DNA of 64,000 bases from NCBI GenBank assembly GCA_037892935.1, contig JAYXKI010000006.1, positions 1,426,001 through 1,490,000 on the forward strand, in the 5' to 3' direction. The translations under genes were made by a program, and so were the position numbers. The DNA comes from Phlebopus portentosus (lineage: Eukaryota > Basidiomycota > Agaricomycetes > Boletales > Boletinellaceae). Within the stretch, counting starts at the first letter, position 1. The number at the start of each line of letters is the position of its first letter. The notes beneath the pieces are model-generated. The model had not been told where the DNA came from, made no database searches, and was given only the letters and a program-made list of their open reading frames with translations. Below, in pieces: positions 57,227 through 64,000 of this stretch.

Positions 57227-57791
57227 GGAGTAAGAGGCATGAGGAGAGGGGGTAGAGTGCGTCAAAACGACGCTTTTTCGTCTAGTGTCCCCTCATGGGA
57301 CGAATAAAAAAAACAAAGAAAAAGAAGAAAAAGAAAAAAAATAATTTGAACTTTTGTATATATATAGTTTTTGTGCGTTTTTGAATGTTATGAATTTTTG
57401 TTTGCGGTTTTGACGTTTGGGGTGAAGGTAAATAATAATGGAAGAATGAGGATTGAGATATGAGAAAATGAGAGATTAGAGAAAATAAGCGGTGATTATT
57501 GAGTCGAAAGGACTGAGAGAAAAATAAGCTAGTTGCGCTGTTTTGCGCAGCGCTACGCCGGGTTGCGATTCGCAACTGAGCGCATGAAGGTGAACACGCG
57601 GTTGAACGCGTATCTCGGTTTGCGCGAACACTTTTCCGAGGGTCTAAATGCGGTTGAGCACGAATAATTCGAAGGAAGGAAAAATCGAGAGGAAAATCGG
57701 GAGAGGAATGAAATGAAACGAATAATCGAAAGGATCTAATAGAAGAAGAATGTCAGTGGTTTGCATGGAGGGTATCAGAACTGAATGGTGT
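57227..57791. other. Convergent spacer between the antisense gene and pol of element 2
   Basis: 565 bases between two converging stops. It contains an AT-rich tract (57300-57370, A-runs then TATATATAG), which could carry poly(A) signals for the antisense gene, and a near-palindromic GCGCTGTTTTGCGCAGCGC at about 57535. No coding frame is supported. Confidence 0.5.
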
Positions 57792-60700
57792 TTATAAGTT
57801 GAGGTTTTGAGATTCCGACTGGGCATCGGAAACATCGTCTTCTTCTGGTTCGATTGGGGGGTTGGCGTCGTCCTCGAGTTCGTCATCTGCTGCGTTTACG
57901 AGTTTAGTAACGGGTACAGAGAGATTCGAACGAGGAAAGTAAGGAATCAGGCGAAACGCAGCTACTCGGATCTTCGAGACTGATCCGTCAAGTTCCGCAA
58001 TGACATATGAGCCGGCCTTTGTTTTGCGTACTACCACGTAGGGTCCTAGGTATCGGGGCTTTGTCTTGCAATTAAGTTCCATTTTGATGCGCGTATTTCG
58101 CAACAATACGAGTCGTCCTGGCTGGAAATCGTAGTCTTTGATTTTGGCCTTGTTGATCTCTTCGAATTGTCGCGCGTATGCATGCCGGGCATCGGAAACT
58201 AGTCTAGCGATTCGATCCAGTTCCTCAGGGCGCTTCTGGAGCTGCTTCGCACGAGTTGCGATAAGTTCCGCAGTCGGAACAGGCGTATCGACCGGGGGGG
58301 CTAAGTACGTGGCTTCGGCGAGGTCGAAAGGTAGAATAGGCTCTACTCCGTGTACCATGTAATACGGGGACATTCCGGTCGCCTTCTGGATGGTGATTCT
58401 TTCTGCCCAAAATACTGAGTAAGCTTGGTCGCTCCATCGTTTGTCATTACCGTCTACAGCCTTTATCAGGGCTTCCTGCACATCGTAGTGGCGTCTTTCT
58501 ACAATTCCATTGGCGCGAGAGTTGTATGCTGAGATGCGTATGTGATTGATGTGATATCGATCCTTGAGGTAATCGAGTGCTGTGATGAACGGTTTCCCAT
58601 TATCTGTTACGAGCTCGGGACAAGCGCCGTATCGGCAAAGGAGGTCTTGGAAAATGAACTGGGCTATCGCTTTGCCGGTTTCTTCGCGCAAGAGTCGAAA
58701 TTCGGGGTAACCAGATAAAGCGCATCGGGCTTGTACGATGTACCGGTATCCTCCAGACTTCGGCATTACCTTGGTGTCGATGTGTATGTGCTGGAAAATC
58801 GATGGTATTGTTGGTACGACCGGGGGAATTAGAATGTTCTTCGTCTGGCGAACTTGGCACTCATGACAGGTGCGCACGTAGTATTTGACGTCTGGACCGA
58901 GGGTAGGCCACCAAAATCGTTCCAGGAGTCGAATTCGAACAGAGTATACTCCCTTGTGGCCTAGATCGTCATGCGCTTGCTTTACGAGGTTCCATCTGCG
59001 TTCCGGTTCGATTACGACCTGGTGTCGTCCGTTCCGCACTTTCTTCCACAAACGTCCGTCTCTAGCGAAGAAATTTGCCGCGTACCTGATCAGTGCTGCA
59101 TAGCCACGATCGTCTAACTGATCCGGTCGCTTCTGGCTGATCAAGAAGCTCTTGACGTCATCCAAGCGAGCGTCTTTCGGGTTAGCTTTCTCGGAGCTGG
59201 GAAACAAGGTCAAAGCGATGTCAGTCATCTTCGGGAAGTCAGAGTCGCCGTTTCTCTCCCGGCGTTTCCTATTCGATTTCTCGAGGTATCCTATTGATCC
59301 GAGAGTTGCTTGCGCATTTCCAGGGCTCGATGGGAGTCGTTTCGCTTGGTTGCGCACACGTAAGTCTGTGCAATACGTCGTAACCGGGTTTTCGATGTAG
59401 AATCCATACGTGTCGTCTATCCACTCTTCGTATCCTTCGTCCGGAGGTGGATCTTCGGGTGCCGGGGGTCGTCGAGAAAGTCCGTCGGTGCATTTGAAGT
59501 CCGCCGCCGGGATGTGGCGAATCTCGAAGTCGAATAGAAGTATCCCGGCGATCCAGCGGTTGATCGTAGCGTTTGGTTGTAAGTCCGGGTTGTTAATCAT
59601 GCCTTTGATGTATGCTGCGTCCATTTCTACGACAAGCTTGCGCACTCCGATGAGATATAGTCGCATGGCGTGTAACGTACGAAATAGTCCGTAAAGTTCG
59701 ATTTTCGGTTGGGAGTATGTTGCTTGCGTAGCATTCCAGTTTATGGAACCGAAGCGATTAATCCTTCTTCGTCCATCTACGTGTTCTTGACCCAAATACC
59801 ATCCTACTCCGATAATCGATGAATCCACCGCTAGTACGACTTCGAGTTCCGATTGATAGTCTATTGCGCATAGAGCTGGGCACCTAATGACCGCTTCCTT
59901 CAACTCGTCCATTGATTCCTGTTCTTCGTCTGTCCAATCGAAAATGTTGTTCTTCCGAGTGAGTCGATTGAGGGGGCGTGCCATCTTGGCGAAATCCTTA
60001 ATGAAAATTCGCAGGACTCCCACTGTTCCGAGGAATCCTTTGACTTCAGTTACCGATCGGCATGGCGGCCAGTCACTGACCTTCTGGACTTTCGATTCGT
60101 CTGGCTCTCGTCCATAATATGTCAGTTTGTGTCCGAGAAATACGATTGACTCAACGCCGATCTCCATTTTCTTTCCTGAGTACGTCCCTCCCACTGCCTT
60201 GACTCGCTGCAAAATTCGATTTACGTCGCATATATGCTCGTAAATAAATCGCCTAATCCCTGGATTCTCTGGCAGGGTTTCGTAAGAGCCATCCGGGAGT
60301 TCGTAGCGCGTTTTGGGACCTAATCCGGGCGAATCGTCTGCATACGGATCGGTACAGTGCGGAATCTCGTCTTGTAGGATGAAAGCGACGTCATTGTGCA
60401 TAATCTGAAGGGAATTCGTGTATCCCATCGGGAGAACCGTCATTCTGAACGTTCCCAAGGGAGTCTGAAATGTCGTGAGATCTCGAGAGCGTTCATCTAG
60501 AACTCGCTGGTCAAAAGCCACATAGAAATCGAGGCTCGAATAACAACTTCGTCCGCCGCAACGCTCCGCAATGGTCTCTATATTCGGCGGAACGGCTGAG
60601 TCTCGGACGGAAACGCCATTCATGTCTTGCAGGTCGAGTATAAATCGAAGGGAGACTCCATCTTTCTTGACTAGGCAAAACCATCGTGATCGGTACGAGG

Positions 60701-61385
60701 AGTTAGACGGTTCAATGGCTCCATTCTTGATTTTCTCGCGAATCAGGTTGATGGTACGCTCGAGAATACCCGGAGGAATAGGTATGTTCTTGTGTACCCA
60801 CGGTACATGCGGTACCGTCGGGATGCGAATCGGATCGAAGTATTGCGCATCGAAACTACCCTGTTCCGCTTCCGTCCACGCTAGTGCTCCTTCCTGCAGC
60901 ATAAGTAGGTTAGCAACTAGCAGCCTTTCTTCGGGCCATAAGAACTGATTCTCGTCAATCCTGAGGGCTTCAAACCGCTCCTTCGTTAGTCTGCCTATGG
61001 GCGTAAACGGTTTCAGTTTCTTTGGTATTTCGGGCAGTCCTTCGAGCAGGTTCGGATGCCTCCTTCGGACGATCCGAAATTCTTCTGGTAGTACCCCGGG
61101 GACGGGCCGTACTTTCTGAGCGACGTGTTTGTACATGAGTACCGCCGGGTCGTCGTCGTCCGGGGTCTCTAGAATACATGATCTATAAGGTCGATTTGAA
61201 TAGTCAGTAGCGAAACGCATTGGGTCTTTCATCAGCTTCCGAAGCTGGTTACTAAATAGTGAGGTGAAAGTGTCGGAAACATCGATAGAATAGATAGAAA
61301 ACGTATTGTTGAGGCTTGAACACGAATAATCGCCTACGTCTCGCTGACGTCTTAGTATCAGTTCCTCGACGTCTGCTGAAAACCC
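57792..61385 (-). CDS. pol: Pol of LTR element 2 (RT-RH-IN)
   Basis: Intact polyprotein. The first ATG is 61232, but the frame is open back to the frameshift site at 61385, which I take as its entry. RT: PFTPIGRLTKERFEAL, EPSNSSYRSRWFCLVKKDG, LPMGYTNSLQIMHNDV, core PYADDSPGLGPKT. RNase H: LAVDSSIIGVGWYL, YSQPKIELYGLFRTLHAMRL, DAAYIKGMINNPDLQPNATI, TDGLSRRPPAP. Integrase: HHCC (HDDLGHKG..CHECQVRQTK, all four ligands), HIDTKV, LVTDNGKPF, NGIVERRHYDVQEAL (the D, D, E core). A GPY/F-type module (LGPYVVVRKTKAGSYVI) follows, then an acidic tail; no chromodomain. The motifs match an Agaricomycete gypsy lineage I know from memory. Confidence 0.92.
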   Translation of the reverse strand, partial: GFSADVEELILRRQRDVGDYSCSSLNNTFSIYSIDVSDTFTSLFSNQLRKLMKDPMRFATDYSNRPYRSCILETPDDDDPAVLMYKHVAQKVRPVPGVLPEEFRIVRRRHPNLLEGLPEIPKKLKPFTPIGRLTKERFEALRIDENQFLWPEERLLVANLLMLQEGALAWTEAEQGSFDAQYFDPIRIPTVPHVPWVHKNIPIPPGILERTINLIREKIKNGAIEPSNSSYRSRWFCLVKKDGVSLRFILDLQDMNGVSVRDSAVPPNIETIAERCGGRSCYSSLDFYVAFDQRVLDERSRDLTTFQTPLGTFRMTVLPMGYTNSLQIMHNDVAFILQDEIPHCTDPYADDSPGLGPKTRYELPDGSYETLPENPGIRRFIYEHICDVNRILQRVKAVGGTYSGKKMEIGVESIVFLGHKLTYYGREPDESKVQKVSDWPPCRSVTEVKGFLGTVGVLRIFIKDFAKMARPLNRLTRKNNIFDWTDEEQESMDELKEAVIRCPALCAIDYQSELEVVLAVDSSIIGVGWYLGQEHVDGRRRINRFGSINWNATQATYSQPKIELYGLFRTLHAMRLYLIGVRKLVVEMDAAYIKGMINNPDLQPNATINRWIAGILLFDFEIRHIPAADFKCTDGLSRRPPAPEDPPPDEGYEEWIDDTYGFYIENPVTTYCTDLRVRNQAKRLPSSPGNAQATLGSIGYLEKSNRKRRERNGDSDFPKMTDIALTLFPSSEKANPKDARLDDVKSFLISQKRPDQLDDRGYAALIRYAANFFARDGRLWKKVRNGRHQVVIEPERRWNLVKQAHDDLGHKGVYSVRIRLLERFWWPTLGPDVKYYVRTCHECQVRQTKNILIPPVVPTIPSIFQHIHIDTKVMPKSGGYRYIVQARCALSGYPEFRLLREETGKAIAQFIFQDLLCRYGACPELVTDNGKPFITALDYLKDRYHINHIRISAYNSRANGIVERRHYDVQEALIKAVDGNDKRWSDQAYSVFWAERITIQKATGMSPYYMVHGVEPILPFDLAEATYLAPPVDTPVPTAELIATRAKQLQKRPEELDRIARLVSDARHAYARQFEEINKAKIKDYDFQPGRLVLLRNTRIKMELNCKTKPRYLGPYVVVRKTKAGSYVIAELDGSVSKIRVAAFRLIPYFPRSNLSVPVTKLVNAADDELEDDANPPIEPEEDDVSDAQSESQNLNL

Positions 61386-61969
61386 TGTTGCGCAACGTTG
61401 CGCAACACGTTCCGAATTCCAGTCGCGACCTTACTATGTCGATTCCTGTCGTTGGGGTCTGATAGCGTTATATGCTGGTCTCCCGAGGTATAATCCTTGG
61501 TTTCGCATTCGGTTACTGCGAAGAAGGGTCGTCCGAGTAGCGCCTGGAACAGTGCCTGACGAACGACATGCACTTGCAGGGAAAGATCAATTCCGGCTAT
61601 CGTAAACTTGGCGTTCGGGATTAATCCTACGGTGGCCGACTTCGCTATGTCCGCCATCTCGATGGTCGTGCTCTGGTCCGGTGATAGGGGCACTTGAAGT
61701 TTTTCCCAAATGTCTTCCCTAATCAGACACACTGCTGCGCCTTGATCGAGTATGCACTCCACTTCCATCGCGTCCTCCACTACGGCTGTAATCGTACGAA
61801 GGGGGAGAGTTGCTTCCGTGGTCACTCCCGACGTTCCGATGGACAGAATCGAGTCCTCAGGTTGTTGCGATGCGGTTCCGCACAGTTGCGTGGCGTAACT
61901 CGGCGATTCGACGAGATTCACATCGGCAGCGTTATATCTCTTTGCGGTAGTGAGTTCCTTTAGTTGCTT
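61358..61969 (-). CDS. pro: Protease region of LTR element 2
   Basis: Retropepsin-like domain in the same frame as gag, beyond the gag TGA: AMEVECILDQGAAVCLIRED (active-site Asp in DQGA), VHVVRQALFQALLGRPFFA. It ends at TGA 61358-61360. There is no ATG at the start of the domain; the first in-frame one is MNLVESP-like GTG/ATG sequence near 61921. It is therefore most simply produced as Gag-Pro by reading through the stop at 61970-61972. Confidence 0.75.
   Translation of the reverse strand, partial: KQLKELTTAKRYNAADVNLVESPSYATQLCGTASQQPEDSILSIGTSGVTTEATLPLRTITAVVEDAMEVECILDQGAAVCLIREDIWEKLQVPLSPDQSTTIEMADIAKSATVGLIPNAKFTIAGIDLSLQVHVVRQALFQALLGRPFFAVTECETKDYTSGDQHITLSDPNDRNRHSKVATGIRNVLRNVAQQGFQQTSRN
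61379..61385 (-). other. -1 ribosomal frameshift heptamer, element 2
   Basis: On the minus strand GGGTTTT in the phase G GGT TTT relative to pro, seven codons before the pro stop. A one-base slip enters the pol frame, open from here to ATG 61232 and onward. It is the same heptamer and spacing as in element 1. Confidence 0.72.
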
Positions 61970-63640
61970 TCATAGTTTGGGGGCGATCGATAACAGTTCC
62001 CTTTGGCTAAGCGTAATGCTCGTGTCGAGCGTCCGAGTGAGCACGTTAGAGACAGCGTTAGAATCTTCAACGGGGACTACGTAGCGGTATTGGGGTTGGG
62101 GGTTCGAGGGTTTTCTAATATCATCCCGCTGCGGTGACGAACGTGAAACCGCCGGGGACTTAGGAATAGGGGGTGGCGACTGCTGCGCCTTCGAAGCCCC
62201 TCTTCCCGGCGGTCCCACCTTAGTCGGAATGACTACTCCGTCGAACTTCTGCCTTTTACCAGTCGCCGCTTTCTTCTTTGCCTCATTGAGCAAGATTTCT
62301 AAACGTTCCACTTCGTAATCGGTCTCTTCTGTCTGATCCTCGCCGATTTCCTGGAGCATAGCTGATGCTATCGGCTCGGCCGGGGTTTCCGGGTGCTCGG
62401 CGACTTCAATGATGTTGACTGGATGTGACGGGTTCGGCTTTAGCAAGTTGTCAATTCGCTCCATCAGGTTCCGGCCCGAAACCCTACTTGATACGAAGGC
62501 TCCGTTTGGCATGACTACTCGTCCGTTTGAGTCACGTAGACACTTTCCGGCCTGGATATACTCGAGTACCATCGGGCACGACCTTATAAAGTGGCCGGGA
62601 TCGCTGCAGAACGCACATCCGGGCGTGCGAGCCAATGGGGCCGGTTGCGGACCTGTTGCGATTTGAGGGCCCTGGCCTCTAGTGAGCGATTCCAGTGTTA
62701 CCTGAAAACCCTTCAGCGTTTCCCAAACTTTACTCAAGTCCGTTTCTTCCTTCTTGACGGTCATTCCATGTCCTCCCGACGATGCGCTCATCGTTGCGCT
62801 CGTTCCGCCGCTCATCGGGTCGGATCCGATCTGATCGACTGCAGATCCCGAAAGAATGTACATGGCTGCGTTTGCTACTTTCTCGGTGTCGTAGGGGTCG
62901 CCCCTCTCGTGGTCCGGGTCCTTGATTTCGAGCCTTTGCAGGATATCCTTCCTAGTCTGGCCCGAAATGCCTCGAAGAAACGCGAATTTCGAGTCGTTCT
63001 CGGTAAGTTTGTTGCTGGCAACTAGATACCTGGCTCTGCGTAGGAACTCGCGATGATAAGTGCCGAATTCATCTCTGGTGTGAATACCTTTCTCGGCCCA
63101 TTCGGCGATGAACTGCTCCAATTCGCCCCTAGAGTATCTCTTGCCGTCTGCCAAACTTGGATAAAGCTTCTTGACGGCCGTTTTGAAATTCCCGACGCTC
63201 GCAGGGGCGGCAGAAACTTCGGGTAGGGTCTCCCATACTTCTGCAACGTCAGTCTTCGCATAGTACAGGTACCCACGTCTGATGGTAGTCGACGCATCCC
63301 AGTTGGAATCTATTGCGATCGCATCCACGTCGTCGAAGAAGCGGAACAGTTCCTTCGGATCGGAACCGTCGAATACTGGTGCTCTCTTGTCACCTCGAAG
63401 AGGTGGTCTAACTGCAGCCATCTGGTTCGATATACGCTGCAACTGCTGATAATTGGTCTGAAGTTGGTTAAGGATCTGCAGGTTGCTTCCCAGTCCTTGG
63501 AGGTGGTGAGCGAGAGTCAATCCGCTTGGTTGCGACTGTTGCGCAAGCGGATCGACTTGGATCGCTTGATCGGAGGTTTGAGGCTGTCTGAGCCTAGCGG
63601 GGTCTGGGTAATTGAGTCGAACAGTGATATCCTCTGGCAA
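61970..63640 (-). CDS. gag: Gag of LTR element 2
   Basis: Nucleocapsid polyprotein: Gln-rich N-terminus, GDKRAPVFDGSDPKELFRFF, RRGYLYYAKTDVAEVWETLP, YSRGELEQFIAEW, EFLRRARYLV, FLRGISGQTRKDILQRLE, one CCHC knuckle (CAFCSDPGHFIRSC near 62610-62570), then a Pro/Ser-rich C-terminus. It ends ..APKL at TGA 61970-61972. The frame is open another 80 codons upstream of the TTG at 63640 (Ser/Thr/Pro-rich) to a TGA near 63880, but no ATG occurs in it, so the start is unresolved, as in element 1. Confidence 0.85.
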   Translation of the reverse strand: MPEDITVRLNYPDPARLRQPQTSDQAIQVDPLAQQSQPSGLTLAHHLQGLGSNLQILNQLQTNYQQLQRISNQMAAVRPPLRGDKRAPVFDGSDPKELFRFFDDVDAIAIDSNWDASTTIRRGYLYYAKTDVAEVWETLPEVSAAPASVGNFKTAVKKLYPSLADGKRYSRGELEQFIAEWAEKGIHTRDEFGTYHREFLRRARYLVASNKLTENDSKFAFLRGISGQTRKDILQRLEIKDPDHERGDPYDTEKVANAAMYILSGSAVDQIGSDPMSGGTSATMSASSGGHGMTVKKEETDLSKVWETLKGFQVTLESLTRGQGPQIATGPQPAPLARTPGCAFCSDPGHFIRSCPMVLEYIQAGKCLRDSNGRVVMPNGAFVSSRVSGRNLMERIDNLLKPNPSHPVNIIEVAEHPETPAEPIASAMLQEIGEDQTEETDYEVERLEILLNEAKKKAATGKRQKFDGVVIPTKVGPPGRGASKAQQSPPPIPKSPAVSRSSPQRDDIRKPSNPQPQYRYVVPVEDSNAVSNVLTRTLDTSITLSQRELLSIAPKL

Positions 63641-63942
63641 CGAGGATTCTTGCTCGGAGAATTCGGTAGGTAGATCGGTTTCTTGGAAACTAAAAGGAGA
63701 CGATTCGGCCGACGGCTCGAACGATGGTAGGGTACTGGACTCGGTTAGAGGTGAAGGTTGAATTACTGAAGAACTTAGCGACGATGCTGTGGTGCTTCTA
63801 GCGCTTGCCCTCTGCCTAGGTGTCCGAGGTGTGACTTGGGGTAAGGCTTGGTGAACTACGGGGATACGGGCTGATTGGCTTCAGGTAGTCTGAGTACTAC
63901 CTGGAGTTTGGTTACTCGTTTTGGACAAACAGTGAATTTCCC

Positions 63943-63960
63943 CCCTCGCCGTGGGCTCCA
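63943..63960 (-). other. Primer-binding site of element 2 (tRNA type)
   Basis: On the minus strand, two bases after the 5' LTR end, TGGAGCCCACGGCGAGGG begins with TGG, the complement of a tRNA CCA end. I cannot say which tRNA it matches. This differs from element 1, which has a self-priming site. Confidence 0.6.
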
Positions 63961-63962
63961 CT

Positions 63963-64000
63963 TGAAACTCCTGTGCACTGTCTGATAGCTGAGGAGTGTC
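63963..64000 (-). repeat. 5' LTR of element 2, 38-base fragment at the window edge
   Basis: TGAAACTCCTGTGCACTGTC.. through GAGTGTC is identical to 53829-53866. The left flanks differ (CTCCAC here, AGATCGG there), which sets the LTR border. The rest is beyond the window. Confidence 0.85.

Larger units (their letters stand above)
53829..64000 (-). mobile_element. LTR retrotransposon 2, Ty3/gypsy, with an antisense accessory gene (runs off the window)
   Basis: Minus-strand element of more than 10.1 kb. Its 3' LTR is 53829-55171. The first 38 bases of the 5' LTR (63963-64000) are identical to the 3' LTR start and reach the window end. The internal region holds gag, pro and pol (minus) and, next to the 3' LTR, a three-exon gene on the opposite strand (55306-57226). 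The left target-site copy is probably ATCGG (53824-53828); the other is outside. It interrupts exon 3 of the hAT-like gene. Gag, pro, RT, RNase H and integrase motifs are intact apart from one TGA at the gag-pro junction. Confidence 0.88.

Overview
The window looks like nuclear DNA of a mushroom-forming basidiomycete (Agaricomycete). Most genes are broken by short GT-AG introns of about 50-65 bases. The conserved genes are fungal housekeeping genes (PPS1-like phosphatase, PWP1, eIF3j/HCR1, COQ9, ERG28, CTF8, a GH17 glucanase, a RhoGAP). The repeats are Ty3/gypsy elements and multi-copy genes that I recognise from Agaricomycete genomes. Coordinates for spliced genes give the span from start to stop codon; exon edges were read by eye.

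Layout. 1-5.7 kb: an inverted duplication. One arm has the C-terminal half of a Dal5-type MFS transporter (+) tail to tail with an SDR/epimerase gene (-). The other arm has a 35-codon relic of the SDR 3' end (+) and a complete-length but broken MFS copy (-). 6.1-10.6 kb: an ABCG transporter with an EGF-like ectodomain (ADP1 type, +). 11.5-15.7 kb: a PPS1-like dual-specificity phosphatase (-). 15.7-23.8 kb: a gene-poor stretch with an imperfect tandem duplication; one unit carries a roughly 0.8-kb inverted-repeat element. 23.8-31.6 kb: GH17 glucanase, RhoGAP and an acyl-protein-thioesterase-like protein lacking the catalytic serine (all -). 32.1-35.4 kb: a multi-copy coiled-coil gene of transposon-like character (-). 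36.1-45.5 kb: PWP1 (+), HCR1 (-), COQ9 (+, with a frame break), a single-pass membrane protein (+, frame breaks), ERG28 (-), CTF8 (-).

45.7-64.0 kb: a nested transposon island. A hAT-like (DUF659) transposase gene has been hit twice. LTR element 1 (46162-52805, +, chromodomain Ty3/gypsy, 458-bp LTRs about 99% identical) sits in its first intron. LTR element 2 (53829 to beyond the window end, -, 1.34-kb LTR) sits in its third exon.

Most notable system: element 2 carries, antisense to gag-pro-pol and between pol and the 3' LTR, a three-exon gene for a 600-residue polyQ protein with a Zn(II)2Cys6-like cysteine cluster. Both LTR elements show a canonical GGGTTTT -1 frameshift heptamer in the right phase before pol. 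Element 1 has an 11-base match between its predicted RNA 5' end and its primer-binding site, as in Tf1-type self-priming elements.
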